Numbered from the stretch's first letter, positions 9,701 to 22,100 are shown. The stretch: 64,000 nucleotides of DNA from Bemisia tabaci (GCF_918797505.1 NC_092796.1:29150098-29214097), one strand, 5' to 3'. The notes: generated by a model from the letters alone, not told the origin. A program made the numbers and translations.

Positions 9701-12538
9701 GTTCTCTTCAAACAAGCAAATTGTAACGTATATTTTGAATGACTGGTAACTAGTTACGCAATTTTGCAGTCTCGTCGTCAATTTGTCCTCAGTCGATGTT
9801 CATACTATGTATAAGCTTCGAGTGCATATGTTTACAACTTCATTTTGCTGGTTAGGCAATTTGAGCTACTTTGTACGAGTCGAACAAATTGTAGCAAGCA
9901 ATTCGTCCAAAATTCGTTGTCGTTTAAAAGCGGTGACTTTTCATAATGGTGTCGTTGGATAGAGCAAGATTTTCAGGACTTTTCGATGGAATTGCAAACA
10001 CAATTATCTGAAAAATTGGAAGGAAAATATCCAATAGTTTACCAGTTAATTCGTGTTTCATTAAAGGAAATTTGGCAACGCCTGATGGTTCATACGGCGT
10101 TACGCGATACTCTCATGATTCTATATTATGAAGTATAATATTACATGATAAGCAAATGAGTATAATAAGTGATTGTCTCTGTTTTATTCAATAGGAGCAA
10201 TTAGAGGAAGAAATAGCTGAAGAAAGGAAGCGGACAGAAGAATTACTGGGGCAGATAGGAGAGTACAAACAAAAATTAGACGAAAAACGATCGGAGGATC
10301 AAGAGATTAATCAAGTTTACCACGTGAACTTGCCACCGTTGCATTCAAAACTTTTACTACAAGCCAAAGGTAAGGAGTCACATATCAGTGAGACCCTTGA
10401 AGAATTATGCTTCAGTAAGGTCGGATAAAATGGTGGACTCAAAGGACTGTTAAGATTTTGAGACCTCAGAAGGATCACTCCATTAGAGATGGACGCAGGT
10501 CTTGGTGGACACTTCCCTCTTACCAGGGTGGCATTGAAACGTAAGAAAGATATGAAAGATCGGAAATTTCGGTGAAATATTTCATGAAATTTCTCGAGGC
10601 TGTGAAATATTTCACCTTTTTCAGGGGCTAAGTATGCAACCCGCACTCGAACACACAAAAATAGAAGAAGTCACAATTTTTACATTTTGCGAAACATGAA
10701 AAGGAACCGGTATTTTTCAATATCTTTCATATATTTTGGAATTTCATGAAAAATTTAACGTGAAATTTCAAGTTTTTATTTTTCATGAAATTTTGCCCCC
10801 CCCCCCCCCTCCGCCTCTTACGCATATTTTAAGACCATGCTGCAATGTCTCTTCAAAACCATTTTGTGGCATATATCCAGCCAAATCAATGAAAGTAACA
10901 GAGCAAATGTCAGCAAACAAACAAATAAAAAAAAAAAAAAAAAAACTGCATGGGAACAGTTTGAGACTGTTAGAACTTTTAGGCCTGTTGTTGTTAGGTG
11001 GAACTGTTTGTTTGCGCGAAAACAATAATGCGATCTTGGTAAATTCTAATAGTAAAATGCAGTTTTTTTCCACTTCAATTAAAAGAAATAAGTGATAATG
11101 AATTATTGCGAAGTGAGGAGTACATTACATTGACCAAGTATAATTTGAAATCCTCAAAGAATCCGAGAAATTTATTAAGCGGCGTGTGTTTTGTTGTTTG
11201 TTTTCTATCACAGGATTAGCAGAGCAACTAAGGATGCTTTTCGCGTTAGAAGCATTTTTATTATCGGACAAAAGGTGACAGTATTTGCTTGGCTGATGAG
11301 CCATGATCGTTCTTTGGATAGTTTTTAGTGAAAATGTGAAATTCTTATCACTTGTGATTGTATAAATTCAAATATACTTTTTAAGTATTGTATAGTAGTT
11401 GACGTCCTGATTATCATTTTCCAATGGTGCTATGTTAGTGATAGTACAAATCGACGGCAAAATGCGTACCTCAGTTGCATTGTTTCAAAATCTCCTCTCC
11501 TATTCCTAGAAGAAAACTCATTGAAGCTTTCAGGAAATGAAGTTTAGTAATTTTCCACGGAGACATTTTTTTTCCTGGAATACTTTTGACAGGAAGTCTG
11601 CAACGCCGGAAACAGTTGCGTGGTGTGCTTTGCGATCTATAGATATTTCCCCATTTGAAGCCGTGATAAATAGTCGATTATTAAGGTGTTCGCTGCGAAC
11701 ACCCTGATTATCGATACTTTTCCATATTTTTAAATGACCGATCAATTGATGTATCGCATAGCAAGCCACGTCACTGGCCGGAAACCGAGATACGCATTCC
11801 TACAGTTTCACCACGAAATAGTATGTGATCGTGCAGTATTTGCGAAGATTGCAATTATTTTTTGAATCCTAACTCTCTGATCAGTGTGAATGGTTTTAGG
11901 TGTTGACATTAGGTGTATTTAAGTTATTTTTCTCTTATCACTGTGCCGATGCCAGGAACAAGTGACCCCTTCACTGACCCCTTGGCGACAGGTGGAAGCT
12001 TTTACTTTCGGGGATTCGACACTTCCTTACAGACAATTGGACTGCATTTTGCAATTTGTACCTATAAATTCTGGCTCATCTGAAAAAACACTTATAGGCA
12101 TAGGGAAACTAATGGCACATACGTTGTTTTTAAACCGAGCCGGAATCTATAGTTCCTAATTGCAAAATGCAGTCCAATTATAAAGGAGCAACATTCATCA
12201 TGCCCGCAGTGTATCACTGGATGAATTGAACCACATTCAGCATTTAGGAGCTGCTACTTTCAGTTCATTTCAGAAGCAACGTATGTGCCACTTGTTTCCC
12301 TGTGCAGATACTTGCTCGTATTGGTGAGCCGGAAATAGATTCTCATTGCAATGCGAGCTGGTCCAATTATACCTACAACTCGGTTTTTAAAGAAATTACG
12401 CTCACATATCCCACTCAAGATATGGCAAACCGAATCGAGTTCTCTTCACTGGAAAAAAGATGTACAGTCAAAAAATATTTTGAAACGCATGAATGTTCCG
12501 TAACGCGAAAAATATTTACATTTAATAATTATGTATAA
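6556..12538 (+). CDS. Unrecognised coiled-coil protein gene, 3' part
   Basis: The exons read are 6556-6745, 7183-7239 (tentative), 7564-7629, 9225-9398, 10195-10369, 11214-11274 and 12274-12538, all with AG/GT borders and agreeing phases. The first exon begins with the last base of a codon, so upstream exons are missing. The product is rich in Glu, Lys, Arg and Gln from the first exon to the fifth, with heptad-like stretches such as RLANELEEKERRLQ and EQLEEEIAEERKRTEELL, so a long coiled coil is expected. This is followed by a less charged segment (NLPPLHSKLLLQAK, LRMLFALEAFLLSD) and a Ser/Thr/Tyr-rich tail. No catalytic motif was seen and I cannot name the family. It converges on the transporter gene. 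Confidence 0.7.
7183..7239 (+). CDS. Coiled-coil gene, tentative small exon
   Basis: AATTTTTAG is followed by 19 open codons (IEMDTDVANASEEKSKFCQ) and a weak donor, CAA/GTCAAT. It is phase 0 on both sides, so it can be included or skipped without breaking the frame. Read on without splicing, the frame stops at about 7321. The donor is weak, so it may be optional or not real. Confidence 0.4.
7564..7629 (+). CDS. Coiled-coil gene, 22-codon exon
   Basis: The acceptor is TTATCTTAG and the donor is GATGAG/GTAAGA. It encodes 22 complete codons including MMDEMESQIQTERKKIAD, which continue the acidic/basic coiled-coil pattern. Confidence 0.7.
7666..7803. mobile_element. MITE family C (GGACGTATTTCT ends), copy 1
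   Basis: A ~135-base hairpin with arms TGGACGTATTTCTATCAAAC / GGAACTATGTGCATTAAGAC and their complement. CCTGAGACCCATAAGAATAC and the loop are in the middle, and the right end is AAATACGTCCAATT. Further copies lie at 32864, 55620 and 57801, with expanded copies at 33542 and 50714. It lies in an intron of the coiled-coil gene, 36 bases after a donor site. Confidence 0.85.
8137..8247. repeat. Short imperfect inverted repeat
   Basis: TACTCAGAGTCGCTTGTGTT plus GAGTCAACCAAAA on the left pairs with TTTTGGTTAAATCG plus GGTTACTCTGAGA on the right, with several mismatches. It is intronic. Confidence 0.45.
8331..8706. mobile_element. ~375-base MITE with GGCGGATCCAGCAAATTGGC ends
   Basis: The left arm GGCGGATCCAGCAAATTGGC, then TTTTTTTCTCCATTTAAATC, matches the complement of the right arm (GGTTTAAATGGAGAAAATCC, then TTGCCGAATTGCAGGATCCG). 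The TCCATTTAAA block is shared with family B. Two overlapping ORFs of 62 and 70 codons inside it are repeat products. It is intronic. Confidence 0.7.
9225..9398 (+). CDS. Coiled-coil gene, 58-codon exon
   Basis: The acceptor is TTTACTAG and the donor is CAAAAG/GTCAGA. It has 58 complete codons with no Pro and very high Glu/Lys/Arg/Leu/Gln content (EQRKAQKATARLANELEEKE, then RRLQ), ending SSLSNLNEKLLRQK. This is the strongest coiled-coil segment. Confidence 0.8.
9990..10110. mobile_element. Partial MITE family A copy
   Basis: TTATCTGAAAAATTGGAAGG, GTTTACCAGTTAATTCGTG and GGAAATTTGGCAACGCCTGA, then GTTCATACGGCGTTAC, match the right half of family A. The terminal GCACGGCAG is lost. It lies in an intron of the coiled-coil gene, just before the next exon. 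Confidence 0.6.
10195..10369 (+). CDS. Coiled-coil gene, 58-codon exon
   Basis: The acceptor is TTCAATAG and the donor is CCAAAG/GTAAGG. It has 58 codons plus one base. The helix EQLEEEIAEERKRTEELLGQ continues to about residue 40 of the exon. HVNLPPLHSKLLLQAK then marks the end of the coiled coil. Confidence 0.8.
10797..10943. repeat. Homopolymer tracts in the intron
   Basis: A run of about 12 C at 10797-10808 and a run of about 18 A near 10927-10944. The ORFs here on both strands are artefacts of these tracts. Confidence 0.8.
11214..11274 (+). CDS. Coiled-coil gene, 61-base exon
   Basis: The acceptor is ATCACAG and the donor is AAAAG/GTGACA. The exon completes a Gly codon with the preceding exon. 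It then encodes LAEQLRMLFALEAFLLSDK and leaves two bases (AG) for the next exon. Confidence 0.7.
11611..11778. mobile_element. MITE family B, copy 3
   Basis: Family B arms (GTTGCGTGGTGTGCTTTGCG left, GCATAGCAAGCCACGTCACTG right) surround GGTGTTCGCTGCGAACACC. The 79-codon minus ORF here belongs to the repeat. It lies in the last intron of the coiled-coil gene. Confidence 0.85.
12034..12180. mobile_element. MITE family F (AATTGGACTGCATTTTGCAA ends)
   Basis: A ~147-base element with ends AATTGGACTGCATTTTGCAA and TTGCAAAATGCAGTCCAATT. The interior on the minus strand contains AACAACGTATGTGCCATTAG, then TTTCCCTATGCC. The plus-strand sequence at 12223-12307 and fragments at 17450-17550 and 33205-33280 belong to the same family. 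Confidence 0.8.
12223..12307 (+). mobile_element. MITE family F half-copy that supplies an exon border
   Basis: Read on the plus strand, ATTGAACCACATTCAGCATT, then AGGAGCTGCTAC, TTTCAGAAGCAACGTATGTG and CCACTTGTTTCCCTGTGC aligns end to end with the left half of family F (the reverse complement of 12034-12180). The similarity stops where the unique exon sequence starts. Both possible splice acceptors of the last exon of the coiled-coil gene lie in or at the end of it. Confidence 0.7.
12274..12538 (+). CDS. Coiled-coil gene, last exon
   Basis: With the acceptor TTCATTTCAG at 12273, the two bases AG left from the preceding exon give Arg. The frame then stays open for 88 codons to TAA at 12536-12538 (SNVCATCFPVQILARIGEPE, and later DMANRIEFSSLEKR). 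The other acceptor, CCCTGTGCAG at 12306, would give only ten codons before TAG. The first ~33 bases are MITE-derived. AATAAA occurs at about 12591-12596 and could be the polyadenylation signal. Confidence 0.6.
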
Positions 12539-13109
12539 TTATTTTGGAGCATATATTGGAGCCAATCGAATTATGAATTGAGTTCAAACGAATAAATGAT
12601 GGAATGTGAAAAATCTCTCAGGGTATTCGATAAGTCTCTTTTCAAATGGAAAGCTAAGTAAAATTAAAGAAAATTGGTGGAAAAATACACAATTTAATGT
12701 TTTAAAACTATCAGCAAGTTTTTACAAATGTATAATTTACGCTAATAAAAAATCAATATTAATTAAACTATCACGGATAGTTTTTCTTAACGTTACATAA
12801 CTAATGGTACTGTACAAACAAATCAATTATGAACAGTTCACGGAAATTGGTTACACCTTTTCTTCCGCTAGAATTATAAACGATCAGAATATATTGTAAA
12901 TATATCTCATATGTACGGTTAATAAACTGGATTATTTACAAATATAATACTATGATTTTCACAGACATTATTTCATGAGATTGTGAATCAATGTATTCAC
13001 AGTAGGACATTCGAATAGAGCCGCTTGCTACGTTGATTGAAATTCAGAACCTAAAAATATTAGCTTGCTAATATTATTTTTGAAGGATTAGAGGACTTCA
13101 TGTCCTATC

Positions 13110-13176
13110 TTAACAGTTTTCAATATCCTTGGCTACTGCAGAGGCCTTTCTTGGTGGAGGAATTATAGCAGGAACG
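13110..13176 (-). CDS. SLC22 gene, last coding exon
   Basis: The acceptor is TTGATTTCAG. The exon supplies the last base of an Asn codon, then VPAIIPPPRKASAVAKDIEN, Cys and TAA. It is the short cytoplasmic C-terminal tail. The frame is fixed by the preceding exon. Confidence 0.85.
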
Positions 13177-16100
13177 CTGAAATCAAAATTGACTGTAGTA
13201 AGAAAAATTATTTCATCCGTGTAATATGACAAAAAAATTACAACAGCTCTGTTTATTGTCAGAATAGATGGGAGCGTAATTGTAATTCTTGTATTTTTTC
13301 TCTTTCTTTTTTGAACGTTTTATAATTAAAAACTACACAGTTTTACTTACTTTCTGCATAAACATTTCTAGTGGAGCGCGTTGGTTTTGCTCTATTTCAA
13401 CCTCTTTTTATAAATTTTGGAGGGGGAAAAATTGGACAGCCACCCTCATTGCAAATTTTAAGGGCATACATAATACAAAATGAGGACCGTCAAAAACTAA
13501 TAATTGGTGATTTTTCATTTATGGTTTCAAAAGTAGTGGGATACTTGTTATTTTAAATATTTAAGTAGACGCATTAAACATTAATTAAATAATTATAATC
13601 ACTGCAGAGTGCCTAGAAAATAATGATACTCACTTTGCTTCTTCTTCCAACTCTTCCAAAGTACTGGTGAGCCCTTCAATTTCTGGTAAAAGAAGCACGG
13701 ATAGTCCTCCCATGACACCACAAAAGCCAAGAATTATCCATGGCAGGTTTTTCTCCACGTTTTCCTGAAACACATTTTGAAAGAATATTTTACTGGTTGC
13801 TGTTACACTGATTGTTAGTGAAGTGGGTTTCTCATCAGTCCATGAATTCTTGTGAATTTCTACAACATGACTGCCCTTTCAGATGTTAGGTATGCTCTTG
13901 CTGTCTTTACATCTCTTTTAATCCTTGATATTAAATTTCAATTCCGAAATTCTTCAATTTGCGGTACTCTATGTGCATAATACATCCCTTTCTTGTCATG
14001 AAAAATAAATGTTCCATCTTGTTACACTTTATTAAAAGAAAGACGTGCATATTTTTATTAAAGTTATGAAATCTTGGTCAGTAAAAATAACAATATCAAT
14101 GCCTACTGGATTGAAAATTTAAATATCTCTTACGTTCTTTCATCATTTTGTAGTTTTTATCTGCGTCATACATTTTACAGCACAAGATACTTACTGTTTC
14201 CCATAAGAATGGAACGATGATCAAAGCGATTCCGGCAGGAATATTGGACATCCCTACGCCAAGATTCCGTATGACCGTTGGGAAAAGTTCTGCCGTGTAA
14301 ACCGGCATTATCACATTCGAGGCTGATATTGAAAACTTCCCGAACATTGCCATCGTGACGTCCATCCAGTTTCTACCGTCTCTGTTACCTGAAACTATCA
14401 GCGATGTTGATGTAAACGATACTGATATGATTGAGATTACACAGCACAAATGGAGTCTCAAATTCAAGTTTGAGAGGAGAGATGAAAAAGAAATCTCACA
14501 TCGTGAAGATTGCTGTATGGAAGTTGTTCCAGTTTTCACGATAACTAGGAACGCTCTTCAAAAATTTTGGAAGAAAGTATTCAATTCATCTGATTAAAGC
14601 AAAAAAGTCAAACCTGCACTACCTGGTGCCTGTTCATTTCGTGACAGACCGGCAAAACACACAAAGAATGGAAATTCTGTTCATTTTTGACACCAAATTA
14701 TTTTGGTTGAGGTCCAGAAGTTTTTGATTACGGAAATTGAAATTTGGTTCTGCTGCAGTGCAAAGCTTAAACGTCGTTCGTTTCTGTAAAGCGAGTGTCT
14801 GAATGATGACCCAACGATTATGCAGAAGTCAGGAGTTTACCCTTGAGTCCGCGGTTTACATTTCAATTAAATATTATATATTCACTGGAAAAAAACACAT
14901 TGGATCTAGAGTCCAGACTCTTGAAAATATTGGCAAGAAAAAATACTCTCGATTCAATCTGATTTTTGCTTGAATTAAAACAAAATCCGCTTAAATTAAG
15001 AGGCATGGTTCTTGATTTAAGCTAGATTCTGATTGATTCAAGAGTACTTTTTCTTGTCGATGTTTTTAAGAGTCTGGACTCTAGATCCAATGTGTTATTT
15101 TTCCAGTGTTTAACTTGAAGTATACAAAATAACTTACAATATGTAACGACGGTCATGAGCAAACAAGGGATTCCTGCTCCTAACATAGTGTAACTGAGAG
15201 GTTTCCGCCTCCCGGTTCGCAATAAAATGAATATACTTAATATTATGGCGGGTAACTCCACAGCGCCTGAAAATAGATATCAAACAAATCTAGCAATGAA
15301 AACAAGTTTTGACATGAAAAGAAAGAATCTGAAAATGAAAAAGTGTCACATAAACATAAAATATAAAGGGCATGAGGGACATGCATTAGTTCCCTTTATT
15401 CATTCGATACGTTGAAATTTAAACAAAAAAACAAAAAAACTCTTTGATATTTTTTCCCGTCTGTACTTCCCCTATCTTGCAGTATTAACTGTGACTATCT
15501 AACGAGGTGTTGTGAAATGTAATAAAAGTATCAGAAAAAAATTATCTTAAGTGAAAAGAGTATTTTTTTTGTTTTTCTCAAAAATTTCGAGTTAAAAATG
15601 TGTTTTATGATTGGTTATAAGGGGACTGCGATTAGATGCGACTATTTATGAATTATGCCACTCAACACAAATTCGTTCATCTTTGTATTCGCTGGAGAGT
15701 CCGTTTCTTGCATTCACATCAAACTGACTAATATAGTTAAATAATGAGAGGTCAAAGCTCTACGTGTATTGAGACGATCTCAAAAATAAAGGAACAGAAT
15801 TATGACAAATATTTCTGAAAAGAAGTGTTCAGGACATGTTTTTAAAATATGATTAACCTTTCGTTCTTGCCATGCAAATTATTATACGCGTATCCAATCA
15901 ATACTACGTGTATCGCTCAACACTGGAAGTAATTGGTACAAACGCAAACGAAGTTTTAAGCACGTGGTTTTATATTTGGATCAAATTTAGCTCAAAAGGA
16001 AACAGTGCGATTAAAGTGTTGTAAAAATGTTGCTTCTTCATAATTATCTGAAGAATCTCGCAGAAAAGCTAATACATTTTGTTTTTCACCAGAAGATTGT

Positions 16101-19100
16101 TAATTTGAAAGGAAAATAATTGTTTACATTTTAATACTGTGCAATACTGTACATACTTTGAGTACTCTTAAAAGGAAATAAAAAGTTGCACGATTTTGAG
16201 AACATTGTAATCGCATTGGTTCTTTTTTGCTAAATGCGGTCCATTTCGTCGCCCCTCTGACGTAAGGGCGTATCTCGATTTCCACGTGAACCCTGTTTTA
16301 CATACAAATTCGTGCTTTCCAGAGCTCGTCCCGAAATCGATATACGCCCTTACGTCAGAGGAGCGACGATTTATGAACTATCTCATTTGTGTCTAAGCTC
16401 GCCAATACTTTGGTTTTAATCTACACGTGTTTACAATTTAAATAAAAGAATCTTCTACTTACCCGAAATGGCTGTATTAACATAGATATCGCCTAGTTTG
16501 CTAAGATTAAGAACGAGGCCGTAATACACGAGATAAACAGAGAACCATACGAGGTATAAAACTAAAGATATAAGTCTAATTTTCGGCGTTCTGTACAATT
16601 CACAGCATTGAACTCTTGGCGCGCCGCCAGATGCTTCTATCGCTGCTAAGCTCTGTGAACAGATAATTCAAAAAAAGATGTAATTCACCTAACAATCAAA
16701 CCGGATTAAAGAAAAATTGCTAAATAATTGTTTGCAATGGTGCTATTTGAAAACTGATTCAATATTTTTGATCCAAAATACATTTTTGCTGAATACAAAT
16801 GAAGTTTAGAAAACCATTGATGCAATTAAAAGTCATGAAGGTATTTTTTTGGATCTCAATTTTGCACGGTACTGCCGTTCTAAGGAAAAACGCCGTATGA
16901 GCCTTCAGGCGTTGTCAAATTTCCTCTGGCAAATCAAGAATTTTCAGGAAAATTTTTGAATATTTTTCTGCCAATTTCTCAGATAATTTTGTTTGTAATT
17001 TGATCTAAAGTGTCTAAAAATTTTAAGGGAAAATATTCATTATTTTCCTCAAAACTAAACATTTTATCCAAGGAAATTTTGCAACTCTCGAATGTTCGTA
17101 CGGTGTTCTTTCTTAGCACGGCATAGTAGTATAGAGTTTCCATATATTTTTCAGCAGGTATTCGCACAACAGTTGAAAATCCTTCATTTATGAAGATACG
17201 CAATTTTAGATGCTTCAAGTGTTAGTTGTGTTGCCTCTCATCAAGGCGCTATGAAACTCGACGGATCATGACCATAGGACTCATAGTAGTCCTCTGGAAA
17301 TAAAAAAGGAAGGAAAATACATTCCAGAACGGTAACAAAAATTACTCTAATTATGATCATTGATGATTCAGTTTTTATCATAAGAAGCTATCAAAGCTAT
17401 CGGGTGCTTCAGGTTAGCTCTTGTTTCAAATAGACGGAGAGTAAATAGACTTGCGATTTTACAATTTTGGACGGTACAACTTCTGGCTCATTGTCAGTTT
17501 AGAAACAACGTATGCACCATTCGATTTCCTATGCACATCTTTTTTTACACGAGATCCAGAAATAGTAGTTCATGAATGAAAAATGAAATCCAAATATTGT
17601 ATAAATATTTTTATGCATAAAGTACCTGTTTCAGAATTTTATCCGTATTCGGAGGTAGCGCCGTTTGATTTATCCTGGCCGCATCCTCTAAAACTTCAAC
17701 TGTTTCTTCAAGACGTCCTCTGGTAAGCAGCCATCTGGGAGACTCAGGCAGTATACTAAACCGAATTAGAAAAATGAAATGACTCATCGTAGAGTTAAGA
17801 TACGGAAATTAAATGAGCACACAATGTTTGAACAAAAAAATTCTGATAAAATTATTTTCAACAACTATTTTCCCACTGCATGTACATCCAAACACTTGTC
17901 TCTCGAAAGAAAAAAACATTTCGCAGTATTCTAGGCAGGGTAAACAACAAGTCCCGCTACAGGCATCATCTTTGAAACTTTTGAGTGAAGTGAGGTAAAG
18001 ACTTGAAATTTTTAAGTGCTCCTAAATGATACTAGGTAACAACTTGTGTCAACCTCCAAAATTTTAAAAGGACCAATCGAAATAAAAACGACTTTTAACT
18101 TGAGTAGCAATCAAGTATTTAGATTAGGAATTTCTGCTTTGAAATAAAGAACTACCCTACCGGTCCATTATTGAAAGAAAATCTCGATGCTAAATACCAA
18201 AAAGAAAAATCTTACCACCAAAGGCCGAGTAGAAGAGCACCTGGAAGAGTGATAGTCCATTGGAGCACTCTCCAGTCGCGTATGATATAACCAATACCAG
18301 CTATCATAATGTAACTGACAGGCAAGGGTAAAAGGTAACATACCCCACAGATTGTCAGCCATTTTCCACTTACAAGTTCAACACCTGAAATTTCCATACA
18401 TGTCAGATAGTCATATTCACTTCTATATTTACTATGCAAATTACAATGACTCAATTCGCTTTTTTTTCTCACTTTCTTTAAAAATTTTAGTATTCTCTCA
18501 AAACATTTTCATTCTCATTTTATAAATCTAATTTATCTAAGTGACGTCACAAAAATTCCGACCAAAGCTGAAATTTATTTCGTTACAATTTTATTTTTAA
18601 TCTGGGTTTTAAATCGGTTGCTCTGAATTACAAAGATTATACAAAAGATTTTTTCAGAAACAAACTTGATCAATCAAAAATACAGTCCCATTCATGTATA
18701 TTCATAATCCGCGAAAGTTTTCAAGCATATTAGCGTTCTAAATATCTACGGACAGTTCTTGTTTTTTTTTTAATAAGTCGTTAAATGTGTGAGCTCAGAG
18801 ATTATAGATTCATGAAAATTGAAATGTACATCCCAACAAAAAACCAATGAAACATCTTGCGAAAATCACTACTTTACATAAATGTTAACTTACACAGAAC
18901 GAAGCCGGAAAATACGACATTGACACTAAAAAGTCCCAGGAAAAGTCGGAGGACTAAATATAGCGAGTACCAAGGACAAATCGCGACAAGACTTCCTAAA
19001 ACAAGCTGCATCACTAGTGAGCCCATCAGCGAAACTTTTCGACCGAATCTGAAAGCATTTCAATCCAAATATTATAGTCGGAACATTGTGGTTGATTAGT

Positions 19101-22100
19101 CTAAATAACCCTCTAACAGCGTTTAAATACGCAACATAGCTGATCGAACACTATGCACGCTGTTATTGCTTTCACGTAGTTTTTTAGATTAATGTCTTAC
19201 CTATAGAAGTACCCAACTCAGGTAGAAAATTTAAAACAAAAAAACAATTATACTGATAACAATTTAATATATACGGAGAAACAGTCGAAATTTGTAGTCA
19301 TATACACATTTTACTGGAGCATTTCGTTCTGTACCCAAATAGATCCCGGTGCCATAAATGTACGAAACTTTTCTGGCCTTTAATAGGTAAACCATTGGGT
19401 TGGGCACTTTTTGAAACTAACAAACATTTGGGCCTATCTTTTCAATGTGTATTTAAAATGAAAAAATAAACAAATGAAGATTGAAGATGCGCATGACTCA
19501 AAAAAGTATAAAAATTGTTACTGCATTAAAAAGAATTTTACATTTTTCCGAGTTGAGCAGCTGAAGACTTTTAACTCGCAAGGCGATTTGAATAAGAATA
19601 ATATAGTGAAACGAGCTTCAACGCTTTCATATTAATTTGTTACGAGTAAGACGTTTTGGGAATACCTGTCAGAGATGATGCCTAAAAATCCTCCCACAGC
19701 AACACCTGCGAGAAACATCATGTCGGCTAAGTTTTTTAGGCTTTTGTATTGGCACACCAAGCCCCACTGCAAAATAAAACAAATTCATGGTTCAGTTGAC
19801 AAAGTCCCTGATTTTCCTGATAAATTTACACAAGTTATCACGGACGGACGTATACATTCTAACTAAGAAAAATGCGGGCGTTGAAAATGGAAAATACTAT
19901 AGAAACATTTCTTTTTCATATGATTGGCTCAAAATTCGATATAAATATACGCATGAGTTCATTTGTGAAGAGTTTTGTAATAGCCAGTCATTTTAGAGGG
20001 ACTGGTAGGTCAACGACTCAAAGTTCGTGAGAAGTAAAACCATGGCCATAAGTAGATGTAGACCGATGAGCCGTAGCATTCATCATGACCTGTCATGGTA
20101 CTCTAAATACTTGCAAACAGTCTTTGATAAAACGAGTGTGCATTCATGTAATACTTTGCACTCCACAGTGTATTCTGATAAAAATCTGGGATCAAGATAG
20201 AAAAAAATCAACGTAAAAAATCACTGGCTTAAAACTTTGATTACAGAAATACGCTGAACTTTAACCTTTCACACATTTTGAGTAATGTCTTGTATTACTC
20301 AGGATACCCTCGCAAATGGCTAAGCAACTCTGCTTCGATGACCTTAGTGCGAAACCACGTATCTCCGTTTGCGACGCTGCAGAATTTATTTTATACTTTA
20401 TTTTTTCTTCGTTAAGCTAATGAACCTAATTTCTTGATAACGCTCTTGATTTTTCCTCTCAGTAGCAAACTACATTAAGGTGATTTGTCAAGCTCAAGTG
20501 ACGTGGTCGAACTGGCATGCAATACATCGCATCAATTAGGTCAAAAATCTCGGCAGATTTTGAATTTTTAGCAAAGAAAGGACGATAGCCCCTGCGCATG
20601 AACCTAAAGCATCATTCTAAACCCAAAAATTGGCAAAATTTAGAGAAATGAAAGCAGAACAGTGTTTGGAAAAAAACCTCGCATTCGATACAGATATCGA
20701 TTTCTGTATCGAATGCGAGGTTTTTTTCCAAACACTTTTCTGCTTTCATTTCTCTAAATTTTGCCCATTTTTAGGTTTAGAATGATTCTTTGGGCTTATA
20801 CGCAGGGGCCATCTTTCTTTTATGTTTGCTGAAAATTCAAAATCTGCCGAGATTTTTGACCTAACCAATGCGATATTTTGCATGCCAATTCGACCACGTC
20901 ACTTGAGCTTGACGAACCAACTTAAATAAATGTCGAGCTTTAAAGTTGACATGTTTCTCCACAAAAAAATCAAATAGGAGCGGACATTTTGAAACACCGT
21001 AATGGAGATACGTGGTTTCACACTTTGGCCATCGTTATTATGAATTATACAATTAATAATCATTATATGATCACTCATTAAATTATATTATCAAGTAAAT
21101 TTACGGACCTCGCTGATGACTGACGTGCCGGTGACACTCGTGTTGAACTCCCACCTCTCGCATACTTTCACATCCAACTCCCCGGTTCGATTGTTGAGCT
21201 CCTTGATATAGCATGGGTCCAGATCCTATGATAAAACGATACTATTATTCAACACGAACAATGCAGGATGTTATGAGAACAATTAAAAAGGTCAAGCTGG
21301 ATATTCTGATCTTATGTGGTTTTAAGCCTCTGTCCTACAGTGGACCGAGTCAATAGGAGAGGTCGGACAAAATTTGAAAACTTCGAAGGCTGATACCCTC
21401 GAAAATATGAGACGAAAAAGTTTAAAAGTGGTTCCATTGGTTTTTTGGGGAAATTTCCTTTCAAAAACATCCCCTGAAATTGAAATTGTGACGAGAGAAA
21501 CATCAAAATTTGTAATTTTAGTCAAAAAATGAATGTCCGACCTCTTCTAATAGTTCAATCCCCTGTGCGACGGAGCACAGGGGATCGAGTCAATAGGCGA
21601 GGTCGGGCAAAATTTGGAAACTTTAAACACTTATAACTCCATCCATAAACTTTGAGGTTTTAAAAGTGGTTCCATTGGTTTTCTCATGAAATTAACACCT
21701 ACGTGCACCCCTTGGAATTTAAAATGTGACGAAATCAAAATCAAAATTTTGCTGTTTCGGTCAAAAGTTCCATGTCCGACCTCTTTAATTGACTCGATCC
21801 ACTGTGCGCCCCTCCGCCGGCCTCACCGAGATGTTCTCATCGAAGGAAAAGTGAAACGCCTTCAATTAGTGGGTTATACTATTTTACGTACCCAAGAGCG
21901 TCTTTAGTTTCTTCCCAGGTAGAATGACTTATCTATCGATCTGCAAGAATATGATCTGTAAGAACAATGTCTTCGTGCAGGCTATTTCGTGGTTGTATTA
22001 ATGCCAGAAGGAACTATGTAAACATTAATTAAATTAAAAGAGACTATGTTCATGGAAGTTGTATTATTCATGTGATTCCTTTTGATTTAGTTCATTTTTA

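Noticed and set aside
10736..11095. 119-codon ORF in the coiled-coil gene intron
   Set aside because: It depends on poly-C and poly-A tracts, overlaps an equal ORF on the other strand, and has no motif.
12446..12456. CACTGGAAAAAAG word as a family D end
   Set aside because: It lies in the last coding exon of the coiled-coil gene, and no matching second end follows.
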